A stretch of DNA of 64,000 nucleotides from Haloplanus ruber (lineage in GTDB: Archaea; Halobacteriota; Halobacteria; Halobacteriales; Haloferacaceae). The notes beneath the pieces were generated by a model. The model did not search any database. It saw only the letters and a list, made by a program, of their open reading frames with translations, and was not told the origin of the DNA. This document shows, in pieces, positions 56,952 through 64,000 of this stretch (positions within the stretch are counted from its first letter, which is position 1; each line of letters begins with the position of its first letter). The stretch covers positions 186,001 through 250,000 of the forward strand of contig NZ_JANHDK010000003.1 of the NCBI RefSeq assembly GCF_024494725.1. The letters run 5' to 3'. The translations under genes were made by a program, and so were the position numbers.

Positions 56952-57383
56952 TCAGGCGGTCACCGAGAGGGTGACGAGGCGTCGACCGCCGCGGCGCAAC
57001 TCGACGGTCACGCGGTCACCGGCGTCGACCGACGGCCGGTTCGTCGACGCGACCCGGAACGACGCCCGCTCGCCGGGGTCCCAGGTCGGATCGGCGCCGG
57101 CGTTGAACGGCCCGGTCGGCCCGGAGTGGAACCCTCGCGCCGAGAAGAACGGCACCGGGGGTTGGTGAGTGAGCGGCGTGCCGTCGACGCGGACCCGGAC
57201 GGTCAGGCGGCCCACGTCGACCGCGTTCCCGCCGCGGTTGGTGAGGCTGATCCGATCCCCCTCGACCGCGAGGGTCGGAGCGACGGTCGCTGAATCCGTG
57301 GGAAGCATCCCGAGCGAGACGCCAACGACGGCAAGAGCGAGGACGACGGCGACGGGGAGACCCGCCGCAATCCGGACGGCCAT
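56952..57383 (-). CDS. Small secreted/anchored beta-rich protein
   Basis: 143 residues. An N-terminal TM segment (IAAGLPVAVVLALAVVGVSLG) precedes a beta domain: TLAVEGDRISLTNRGGNAVDVGRLTVRVRVDG, FSARGFHSGPTGPFNAGADPTWDPGERASFRV and DRVTVELRRGGRRLVTLSV. The pattern of an extracellular Ig-like or archaellin-like sandwich is plausible but not proven. It is 16 nt downstream of the 57400-58770 gene, so the two are one transcript. Confidence 0.7.
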   Translation of the reverse strand: MAVRIAAGLPVAVVLALAVVGVSLGMLPTDSATVAPTLAVEGDRISLTNRGGNAVDVGRLTVRVRVDGTPLTHQPPVPFFSARGFHSGPTGPFNAGADPTWDPGERASFRVASTNRPSVDAGDRVTVELRRGGRRLVTLSVTA

Positions 57384-57399
57384 GGGCCGCTTGCCCTCG

Positions 57400-58770
57400 T
57401 CATCGGGGATGAAGGTTCGTGGCAGGTGGTGGTGTCGTGGTCAACGCCGTGTCGGTCGGCGTCCCGTTGTCGCCATCCCCGTCGTCGGATCGGTCGGTCA
57501 TCACCACTCGTGGGGGATCGCCCGGTCCGACGACGGTGCTGACGTTCTCTCCACGAGCTTCGACGACGACGGTGTACTGTCGGTTGGGTGAGACCGTCCA
57601 GAGCGTGCCGTCGGCTCCGGTCGTCCCGATCCGCTCCGGCGGGGTTGGTCCCGCCTTGATCCGGACGGTGGCGTCCACGGGGTCGCCGGTCGTCGGATCG
57701 CGGGCCTGCACCTGCACCGGACCGCCTGGGTAGGTGTGGTTGACGACGAGGTGGACGTTCTCGCCGGTCGCTTGGAGGCGCCGATCTGCGACAATCGTCG
57801 CCAGCGGGTGGCGCTGGTGTTCGGCGTAGACGATCCGCGCGTCGCTGTCGACGAACGCCGTCAGGTCGCCCCGACTGTGGCCGATTCTGACGGGGTAGGT
57901 TTCGCCGCCGCCGAACACCTGCGTCTGTTCGCGGGTCGTGTTCCAGATCACCGGGTAGCTGTCGGCAACGATGTCGAGGGCGACTTCGAGTTCGATGGTG
58001 TCGCCGGCGCCGTTTCGGAGGTCGCCGCGATATGCCTCCCGGAGATACGCGTCGCCGACGACGGCCGAGACGACGACGCTCTCCGATCCGGTCGCCACGT
58101 AGAACCGGTGCGGATCGGCGTCACCGTCGAGCACCGACCGGGCGTGTGCCCGAACCGGCCCGTCGAACGCCGAGAGGCGGTTGCCGATAGAAGCCAACCG
58201 CCCGCGGTCGATGTCGAACCCACGGGTGTCGGCCGCCAGCCCCTCCAGTCGCGTCCGTCGGTCGTTGAGTTCCTCGGCGACGATGCTAATCCGGACCAGG
58301 GCGACCAGCAGTTCTCGGGCGGTCAACGCGCCTTGGCCGTAGCCCTCGACCGCGGCGGTCTGTCGGTCGTCGAGTTCGTCCACCGACGATTCGAGGGTCT
58401 GGAGCGCCGTTCGCAGGCGTTCGCGCCGCAGTTCCGTCGTCTCGGCGCGCTGGACGCGTTCGACCATCCCGAGGGTCCGGAGTCGCTCGGTCGTCGCGTT
58501 AGCCGAGAGGCCGACAGACGGACCGAGGTCGACGTAGTGTCCGTCGACTCCCGACCGGTCGACGGCGCCAGCCGGCACGTCGAGAACGCTGATCTGCTGG
58601 AGGCGGGTGTCGTTGCCGTCGGTCTGGGCGACGGGCGGGTCGCCGAGCGCCGGCAACGACCCGTTCCGCGCCGCGGATCGCTCGACGGCGGCGGGTGCCC
58701 CGAGGCCGCCCGCGGCCCCGACCGCGGCGGAGAGGAGGAGGGCAACCACGAGGACGGGGAGGGCTCTCAT
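57400..58770 (-). CDS. Secreted haloarchaeal protein of unknown function (helical plus beta domains)
   Basis: 456 residues. A signal peptide (LPVLVVALLLSAAVGAAGGLG) is followed by a helical middle (AETTELRRERLRTALQTLESSVDELDDRQTAAVEGY; LLVALVRISIVAEELNDRRTRLEGL) that may be a coiled coil. The C-terminal half is beta-rich: VATGSESVVVSAVVGDAYLREA, VHLVVNHTYPGGPVQVQARDPTTGDPVDATVRI, and DGTLWTVSPNRQYTVVVEA resembling a carboxypeptidase-regulatory-like domain. This fits a haloarchaeal DUF family seen in a similar place. It is divergent from the membrane-anchored wHTH gene and may be its partner. Confidence 0.7.
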   Translation of the reverse strand: MRALPVLVVALLLSAAVGAAGGLGAPAAVERSAARNGSLPALGDPPVAQTDGNDTRLQQISVLDVPAGAVDRSGVDGHYVDLGPSVGLSANATTERLRTLGMVERVQRAETTELRRERLRTALQTLESSVDELDDRQTAAVEGYGQGALTARELLVALVRISIVAEELNDRRTRLEGLAADTRGFDIDRGRLASIGNRLSAFDGPVRAHARSVLDGDADPHRFYVATGSESVVVSAVVGDAYLREAYRGDLRNGAGDTIELEVALDIVADSYPVIWNTTREQTQVFGGGETYPVRIGHSRGDLTAFVDSDARIVYAEHQRHPLATIVADRRLQATGENVHLVVNHTYPGGPVQVQARDPTTGDPVDATVRIKAGPTPPERIGTTGADGTLWTVSPNRQYTVVVEARGENVSTVVGPGDPPRVVMTDRSDDGDGDNGTPTDTALTTTPPPATNLHPR

Positions 58771-58899
58771 CGGCCGACGGTACAGCCGCCTGCTACTAAA
58801 ACCCCGCCTTCCGTCTCACGTCTGACGCCCGCTATCTTGCCGACAGGGCCTCTCTGACGATGGAAAGCGTTTTCCCGTCCCATCGAGACGCAGGAAGTA

Positions 58900-60090
58900 A
58901 TGCGGATCGCCGCGTCCCTCCTCGCCCTCCTGATCCTCCTGTCCGGGGCGTTCCCCGCGGTTGCCGTCACCGGGACCGACGCCCCGAGCGCGACGGATCT
59001 GGGGGGTGTCGCCACGCTGTCGCCCGCCGACCGTCCGGCACTCGCGGGTCCGGCCCTCGCCCGTATCGACGACCCGGCGGTCACCGAGATATATCTCGCT
59101 CCCGACCCCGAGGGAGACGCCCGCTGGACGGTTTCGCTCCGGTATAACCTCTCTGCCGAGGCCGACCGGGCGGCGTTCGAACGCTACGGGCGGGCGTTCG
59201 AGGCCGGCGACGTCGATGTCGGCCTCGACGCCGACTTCTTCCGGACGCTCGCTGGCGAGGCGAGTCGGGCCACCGGTCGAGAGATGTCGATCCGGAACCT
59301 CCGGCGTAACGCCACCGTCGACAACGGCACCGGCGTGGTGAGCCTCTCGTTTACCTGGTCGAACTTCGTCACGGCCACCGAGGATGGGTTCGTCGTCGAG
59401 GATGCGGTGCTGATGCCCGGTGACCGAAGTTGGCTCGCCTCCATCGAACCCTCGCAGCGACTGGTCGTCGAGACGCCGGCCGGGTATCGGGTGACCGACA
59501 CCCGGTTCGGTCTCGACAACGGATCGGTCGTCGTCGAGGGGCCACACACCTTCGAGGAACCGTTGACCATCTCCTACCAGCAGACCGCGCCGGAGAATCC
59601 GGACGAGGAGTCGCCGCCGTGGGCGCTGATCGGCGGCGCCATCCTGATTGGGCTGGGACTCGTCGTCGCCGTCTTCGTCCGCCGCGGCGACGGCTCGGCG
59701 AGTTCGACGGCCGGCCGGGAGACTGACACTACCGCAGCCGAGGCCGAGGGCGACGCCGGTGAGCGCCCACCCGAGACCGACGCGGGGACGCCGACGGCCG
59801 ACGACACCACCGAGACGGCCGACGACGCCGCCGAGGGCGACGCCGACGAGGGGACAGACGCCGAGGCGGCCGTCGACCCCTCCTTGCTCTCCGACGAGGA
59901 GCGCGTCGAACGCCTCCTGAACGAGAACGGGGGCCGGATGAAACAGGCGCGGATCGTCCGCGAGACCGGGTGGTCGGACGCCAAGGTCTCCCAACTGCTC
60001 TCGACGATGGCCGACGACGGTCGGGTCGAGAAGCTCAGGCTTGGCCGCGAGAACCTCATCTCGCTGCCGGACGAGGACCCGGAAACGTAA
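58900..60090 (+). CDS. Membrane-anchored winged-helix protein with extracellular domain
   Basis: 396 residues. A signal peptide (RIAASLLALLILLSGAFPAVAV) is followed by an ectodomain with YLAPDPEGDARWTVSLRYNLSAEADRAAFERYGRAF and VEDAVLMPGDRSWLASIEPSQRLVVETPAGYRV. A TM helix (PPWALIGGAILIGLGLVVAVFVRR) leads to an acidic linker and a C-terminal winged helix: LLSDEERVERLLNENGGRMKQARIVRETGWSDAKVSQLLSTMADDGRVEKLRLGREN. Such proteins can link an outside signal to DNA. The gene is divergent from the secreted protein at 57400. Confidence 0.85.
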   Translation: MRIAASLLALLILLSGAFPAVAVTGTDAPSATDLGGVATLSPADRPALAGPALARIDDPAVTEIYLAPDPEGDARWTVSLRYNLSAEADRAAFERYGRAFEAGDVDVGLDADFFRTLAGEASRATGREMSIRNLRRNATVDNGTGVVSLSFTWSNFVTATEDGFVVEDAVLMPGDRSWLASIEPSQRLVVETPAGYRVTDTRFGLDNGSVVVEGPHTFEEPLTISYQQTAPENPDEESPPWALIGGAILIGLGLVVAVFVRRGDGSASSTAGRETDTTAAEAEGDAGERPPETDAGTPTADDTTETADDAAEGDADEGTDAEAAVDPSLLSDEERVERLLNENGGRMKQARIVRETGWSDAKVSQLLSTMADDGRVEKLRLGRENLISLPDEDPET

Positions 60091-60100
60091 CTCCGGAAAA

Positions 60101-60108
60101 CGTTTACT
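60101..60108 (+). promoter_or_regulatory. TATA-like box of the etfBA operon
   Basis: CGTTTACT is centred 27 nt before ATG 60132. Confidence 0.5.
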
Positions 60109-60131
60109 CCCCGCCCCGGAAGGGATCGATC

Positions 60132-60923
60132 ATGAAGGTTCTCGTGACCGTCAAGGAGGTCGCTAACGTCGCCGACGACTTCGAGATTGAGGGGTTGACC
60201 ATCCCGGAGCAGTTCCTCGAATACGACCTCAACGAGTGGGACGACTACGCCGTCGAGGCCGCGGTCCAAATCGCGGAGGACCGCGACGAGGACGTGGAGG
60301 TCGTCGCTGTCACGGTCGGTCCCGAGCGGAGCGAGGAGACGGTTCGCATGGCGCTGGCGAAAGGCGTCGACCGCGCGGTCCGGGTCTGGGACGACACGTT
60401 GGCCGAGGCGGCCCTGGTCGGCCCGACCGCCATGGCGCGTGTCCTCGCGGCTGTCGCCGAGGCGGAGGACCCGGACCTCGTCCTGTCGGGCGTCCAGGCA
60501 GCCGACGACGGCTTCGGCGCGACGGGCGTCGCCCTCGCGGAACACCTCGAATACGCGTGGGCCGCGGTCGTCAACGACCTGGAACTCGACGACGAGACGG
60601 CGTCGGTGCGCCGGGAACTCGAAGGCGGCGTCGAGGAACTTACTAGCGTCCCGCTCCCCGCGGTTCTCACGATCCAGACAGGGATCAACGACCCGCGGTA
60701 CGCGAGCCTGCGGGGCATTAGACAGGCCCAGCGCAAGGAACTCGACGTGCGAACACTCGCCGACCTCGGCCTCGATCCGGCGGTTCTCGACGACGACCTG
60801 ACGCTCACGGGGCTGGCACGGCCCGAGAGCGAGTCGGACGCCACGCTGTTCGAGGGGAGCGCAGCGGACACCGCGGATGACCTCGAGACCGTCCTGCGGG
60901 ACGCGGGGGTGAGCGCGGAATGA
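60132..60923 (+). CDS. etfB: Electron transfer flavoprotein subunit beta
   Basis: 263 residues from ATG 60132 (MKVLVTVKEVANVADDFE). The ETF beta features are AVEAAVQIAEDRDEDVEVVAVTVGPERSEETVRMALAKGVDRAV, DPDLVLSGVQAADDGFGATGVALAEHL, and LPAVLTIQTGINDPRYASLRGIRQAQRKEL. It passes electrons between acyl-CoA or other dehydrogenases and the quinone pool with the alpha subunit. The upstream frame from 59970 is not coding. ATGA overlap with etfA. Confidence 0.94.
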   Translation: MKVLVTVKEVANVADDFEIEGLTIPEQFLEYDLNEWDDYAVEAAVQIAEDRDEDVEVVAVTVGPERSEETVRMALAKGVDRAVRVWDDTLAEAALVGPTAMARVLAAVAEAEDPDLVLSGVQAADDGFGATGVALAEHLEYAWAAVVNDLELDDETASVRRELEGGVEELTSVPLPAVLTIQTGINDPRYASLRGIRQAQRKELDVRTLADLGLDPAVLDDDLTLTGLARPESESDATLFEGSAADTADDLETVLRDAGVSAE

Positions 60924-61879
60924 GCGACGGCGACGTACTCGCCGTCGCGGAGCACCGGCGCGGCGAACTCCGCCCCGTGAGCTACGAACTGATCGCCGCG
61001 GGGCGTGACCTGGCGGCCGACCTGGGCGGCGACCTGCACGTCGCCGTGATCGGCGGCGACGTGGACAGCTTCGCCGAGCGGGTGAACCGTGCGGGCGCCG
61101 ACGTCGTCCACACCGTCGACGAGGGCGAGGAGTTCAACCACGACGTCTACGCGGCGGCGACGACGGCGCTGTTCGAGGCCGTCGACCCGAGCGTCCTCCT
61201 CCTGCCCAACAGCGTGAATGGTCTCGATTACGCCCCGGCGGTGGCGACGCGACTCTCGATCCCGCTGGTCAGCGACGCGGTCGACCTGACGGTCGCGGAC
61301 GACCTCGTCGTCACCCGCGAGACGTACGGGTCGAAGGTGGAGACGACGGTCGAGGCGACCACGCCCGCCGCCGTGACGATCCGCGACGCCGAGTGGCCGT
61401 CCGTCGAGGACCCGGGCGACGCCACCGTCGAACCCTTCACCGTCGATATCGACGCGCCGTCGATCCGCTCGACCGTCCGCGGGTTCGAGGAGGTCGGCGC
61501 CGGCGACGTCGACATCGGTGAGGCCGAGTTCATCGTCTCGGTCGGCCGGGGCATCGACGAGGAAGCGAACCTCGAACTGGTCGAGGAGTTGGCCGACGCG
61601 CTGGATGCGACGCTCGCGGCGTCGCGGCCCATCGTCGACAACGGCTGGCTACCGAAAAATCGGCAGGTCGGGCAGTCCGGCGCGGTCGTGACACCGAAGG
61701 TGTACCTCGCACTCGGCATCTCCGGGGCGGTCCAACACGTCGCGGGCATGAAAGGCGCGGAGACGATCATCGCCGTCAACACCGACCCCGACGCCCCCAT
61801 CTTCGACATCGCGGACTACGGCGTCGTCGGCGACCTGTTCGAGGTCGTTCCGGAACTCATCGAGCGGTTCGAATCGTAG
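60920..61879 (+). CDS. etfA: Electron transfer flavoprotein subunit alpha
   Basis: 319 residues. The alpha-specific FAD domain near the C terminus reads SVGRGIDEEANLELVEELADALDATLAASRPIVDNGWLPKNRQVGQSGAVVTPKVYLALGISGAVQHVAGMKGAETIIAVNTDPDAPIFDIADYGVVGDLFEVVPEL, the FAD-binding hallmark. The N-terminal half mirrors EtfB. Length is typical. ATGA overlap with etfB shows coupling. Function: FAD-bearing subunit of the ETF dimer. Confidence 0.95.
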   Translation: MSDGDVLAVAEHRRGELRPVSYELIAAGRDLAADLGGDLHVAVIGGDVDSFAERVNRAGADVVHTVDEGEEFNHDVYAAATTALFEAVDPSVLLLPNSVNGLDYAPAVATRLSIPLVSDAVDLTVADDLVVTRETYGSKVETTVEATTPAAVTIRDAEWPSVEDPGDATVEPFTVDIDAPSIRSTVRGFEEVGAGDVDIGEAEFIVSVGRGIDEEANLELVEELADALDATLAASRPIVDNGWLPKNRQVGQSGAVVTPKVYLALGISGAVQHVAGMKGAETIIAVNTDPDAPIFDIADYGVVGDLFEVVPELIERFES

Positions 61880-61980
61880 GACGCCATCGGACGGCCGCGG
61901 GACCGCGGTTGGGTGTGCCGACTGGGTCGAACGCTACGGGAGCGTCACGTACTTGCCGTGCCCGCCCCTTCAATCGGGCA

Positions 61981-62823
61981 ATGGAGTATCTGGATCGGCG
62001 GGTCGGCTTGGTGAACGACCGCCTCGAGTCGCTCATCGAGGCGGTCGAACCGCCGGAACTCGCCGCGGAACTCGAACACGTCGCCCTCGCGGGCGGCAAG
62101 CGCGTCCGGCCGGCGGTGACGGTGTTGACCTGCGAGGCGGTTGGCGGAGCGCCGGCCGACGCCGTCGAGTTCGCCGTGGGGATCGAACTCGTCCACAACG
62201 CCTCGCTGGTGATCGACGACATCATCGACCGCTCGGACGTGCGCCGCGGCACGCCGAGCGCGTGGGAGGCGTTCGGCTACGGCCCCGCTATCGTCGCCAG
62301 CGACGGGCTGCTCGGCGAGGCGTTCGCGCTCTTTTCGGAGGACGAACGCGCGATGCGAATCGTCGCCGAGGCGATGGTCGAACTCGGCGAGGGTGAGGCG
62401 ACGGAACTGGTCGCCCGCCCCGAGACAGAGGCCGAGTATATGGAACTCGCCCGGCGCAAGACGGGTGTCCTCTTCCGGGCGGCGGCGGAACTCGGCGCGG
62501 TCGCCGGCGGCGCCGACGCCTTCACCGTCGAGTCCCTGGGTGACTACGCCGAACGGGTCGGCGTCGCCTTCCAGATCCGCGACGACGTACTCGACGCGAC
62601 CGCCGACGCGGACGCGCTAGGCAAGCCGACGGGCCAGGACGCCGAGATGGACCGCCCGTCGCTGGTCCAGGTAACGGGGCTCTCGCCCGACGTGGCAAAC
62701 GAGCGGGCGCGCCGGCAGTCGGATCGGGCGCTGTCGGCGCTGGCCGCAGCCGACACCGAGGACGTCGACGCCGTCGACTACCTCCAAGACCTCGCGGAGT
62801 TCGTCGTCGTTCGGGACCGCTAG
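61981..62823 (+). CDS. Polyprenyl diphosphate synthase (geranylgeranyl-type)
   Basis: 280 residues from ATG 61981 (MEYLDRRVGLVNDRLESL). The first Asp-rich motif is VIDDIIDRSDVRRG, the second QIRDDVLDATAD, both binding Mg-diphosphate. GGKRVRPAVTVLTCEAVG is the N-terminal hallmark. It condenses IPP units to make C20 or longer chains for archaeal lipids or quinone tails; chain length is not certain. Slightly shorter than typical GGPP synthases (about 300), so another prenyl length is possible. Convergent with the DUF373 gene (4-nt overlap). Confidence 0.9.
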   Translation: MEYLDRRVGLVNDRLESLIEAVEPPELAAELEHVALAGGKRVRPAVTVLTCEAVGGAPADAVEFAVGIELVHNASLVIDDIIDRSDVRRGTPSAWEAFGYGPAIVASDGLLGEAFALFSEDERAMRIVAEAMVELGEGEATELVARPETEAEYMELARRKTGVLFRAAAELGAVAGGADAFTVESLGDYAERVGVAFQIRDDVLDATADADALGKPTGQDAEMDRPSLVQVTGLSPDVANERARRQSDRALSALAAADTEDVDAVDYLQDLAEFVVVRDR

Positions 62824-63935
62824 GCGGGGTCGGCGCCCGTCGGATACCGCGACTCCGCGACCGCGAAGGTGAGTGTGCTGAGAACGCCGAGTAGCGTCCC
62901 CACGACGAGCGCAACCGCGAGATCGGTCAGGGTCAGCGTCGCCATCCCCTCGACGGGGGGCAACAGGAACCCCGAGACGGCATAGAGGACGACCGCGATG
63001 GCGGCGACGTAGAAGGGGGCGTTCAGATAGCGCCACTTGAAGCGCTCGGCGAGGTACTCGTCGGTCACCTGCCCCAGACTGCTGGTGATCCCCGCGGCGG
63101 CGAACCACTGGATCGCGCCGTTGACGAGCGCAGCGAGTACCGTCACCGCCGAGGGGTTCCCGGCGATGCCGCCCTCGACAGTGTGGAGCGTCGAGACGCC
63201 CTCGGCGCCGCCCACGACCAGGAGCGCCGCGGCGACGACGTAGGTGATGATCGTCACCCGGCCGGCATAGAGGACGTTCCGCACGCGGTCGGCGGCCTCG
63301 TCGACCGTCGATTCGAGACCGAGACCGCGGAACAGCGTATAGAGGCCGAGCAACGCGGAGATGACGCCGAGGACGGCTGCCCCCGGCACGTCGAAGAAGG
63401 TGGCGATGGTGACGAAGGGGTAGATCAACAGGAGGATACCCAGTGGCACCAGCAGGGTCCCCCGTGTCTCGGGGTCCGCGAGCACCTGCTTCATCGTGTA
63501 GTACATCGATTCCAGATTCTGCGCCTGGCGGACCACAACCCGCCGGACGCTGTCGATGGGCACCCGCGAGCGAATGACCGGCAACACCGACTCGTCTTGG
63601 GCGCCGTCGGTGATGACGATGGCCCGCACGGACTCGCCGGTCGAGAGTCCCGCCAGCACGCGGTCGACCTCCTCACCGACCGCCCGAGTGGCCCGCACCT
63701 CGCTCCCCTGAACGCCGGTGACGGCTGCCACCTCCACCTCTTCGCTCTCCTCTCGGCGGAGGTCGTCGAGTACGTGAAGCCCCTGGAACATGACGTTCAC
63801 GTCGGAATCTTCGGGGTCTGCCGTGGCGAGGTGGACGGCCGCGTCTCTGACGGCGTCCCGACCGACGACCGGTGTCTCGATGCCGGTCTTGCGACCGAGG
63901 TCGTCGTCGAGGTCCACACAGAGCACCAGGAGCAC
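62820..63935 (-). CDS. DUF373 family membrane protein
   Basis: 371 residues from GTG 63935. The cytoplasmic N-terminal half has LLVLCVDLDDDLGRKTGIETPVVGRDAVRDAAVHLATADPEDSDVNVMFQGLHVLDDL and VRAIVITDGAQDESVLPVIRSRVPIDSVRRVVVRQAQNLESMYYTMKQVL. The C-terminal half holds about six TM helices. DUF373 proteins are archaeal, of unknown function, and often near lipid or cell-envelope genes, as here beside a prenyl synthase. Start supported by a TATA box at 63955-63962. Confidence 0.85.
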   Translation of the reverse strand: MLLVLCVDLDDDLGRKTGIETPVVGRDAVRDAAVHLATADPEDSDVNVMFQGLHVLDDLRREESEEVEVAAVTGVQGSEVRATRAVGEEVDRVLAGLSTGESVRAIVITDGAQDESVLPVIRSRVPIDSVRRVVVRQAQNLESMYYTMKQVLADPETRGTLLVPLGILLLIYPFVTIATFFDVPGAAVLGVISALLGLYTLFRGLGLESTVDEAADRVRNVLYAGRVTIITYVVAAALLVVGGAEGVSTLHTVEGGIAGNPSAVTVLAALVNGAIQWFAAAGITSSLGQVTDEYLAERFKWRYLNAPFYVAAIAVVLYAVSGFLLPPVEGMATLTLTDLAVALVVGTLLGVLSTLTFAVAESRYPTGADPA

Positions 63936-64000
63936 GCCACCTCGTATGCAACCCTGATATTTGCCTCTTCGGGACGATCCAAAGAATTAACACGTCACTT
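63936..64000 (-). other. Upstream region of the DUF373 gene, window end
   Basis: 65 nt with the DUF373 promoter and no other supported feature before the right edge. Confidence 0.4.
63955..63962 (-). promoter_or_regulatory. TATA-like box of the DUF373 gene
   Basis: AAATATCA on the minus strand is centred 24 nt before GTG 63935 and supports that start. Confidence 0.5.

Noticed and set aside
1-64000. CRISPR arrays, transposases, integrases, rRNA operons and replication origins
   Set aside because: None was seen; no regularly spaced repeats, DDE/tyrosine recombinase motifs, rRNA signatures or orc1/cdc6 genes could be found by eye.

Overview
The window comes from the chromosome of a haloarchaeon. 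The evidence is very high G+C coding DNA, acidic proteins, PGF-CTERM surface proteins, Tat lipoproteins, start codons about 25-30 nt downstream of TATA-like boxes (leaderless transcripts), and archaeal-only information genes: aIF5B, PAN-type proteasomal ATPase, Nob1, TrmY and the archaeosine enzymes. The genus was not determined. Coding density is high. Convergent genes often overlap at their stops, and operon genes are often joined by 4-nt GTGA/ATGA overlaps.

Layout. 1-5.7 kb: end of a surface protein, an MFS transporter, a membrane-tethered molybdopterin oxidoreductase, a small wHTH regulator and several tiny membrane or zinc-ribbon proteins. 5.7-10.1 kb: tRNA-Ser(CGA), OsmC, a luciferase-like oxidoreductase, PRC-barrel/Nob1 and aIF5B. 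10.06-13.4 kb: a visibly lower-G+C accessory island with a DNA methyltransferase, a divergent wHTH regulator and a PD-(D/E)XK nuclease. The island carries a repeated palindrome and a decayed second methyltransferase start, and looks like a self-regulated restriction-modification cassette. 13.4-17.3 kb: PAN and PepF. 17.3-24.4 kb: a sugar-acid dehydratase, a CPBP protease, TgtA, a PPOX-like protein and ArcS. 24.4-29 kb: an aldehyde:ferredoxin oxidoreductase-like protein without its [4Fe-4S] cysteines, a SAMP/MoaD-like protein and AzlCD. 29-33 kb: an ABC exporter, an S49 peptidase and a DUF4350 protein.

33-39.3 kb: a complete five-component oligopeptide ABC importer operon with an extra small protein. 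39.3-45.1 kb: TrmY, tRNA-Pro(CGG), a J-domain/2Fe-2S ferredoxin fusion, two tandem PGF-CTERM paralogues, a repeat-bearing zinc-ribbon protein and an actin homologue. 45-51.8 kb: membrane proteins, a Nudix hydrolase, a canonical AOR and the radical-SAM archaeosine enzyme RaSEA. 51.8-56.3 kb: a large Tat lipoprotein and purQ, purS, purC. 56.3-64 kb: an archaeal-type quinone methyltransferase, secreted proteins, a membrane-anchored wHTH protein, EtfBA, a polyprenyl synthase and a DUF373 protein.

Themes. All three steps of archaeosine-15 formation are present (TgtA, ArcS, RaSEA), though not in one operon. Two AOR paralogues differ sharply in their cluster ligands. The most unusual region is the 10-13.4 kb restriction-modification island with its putative operators and methyltransferase relic. 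All coordinates and motifs were read by eye; no database search was possible.
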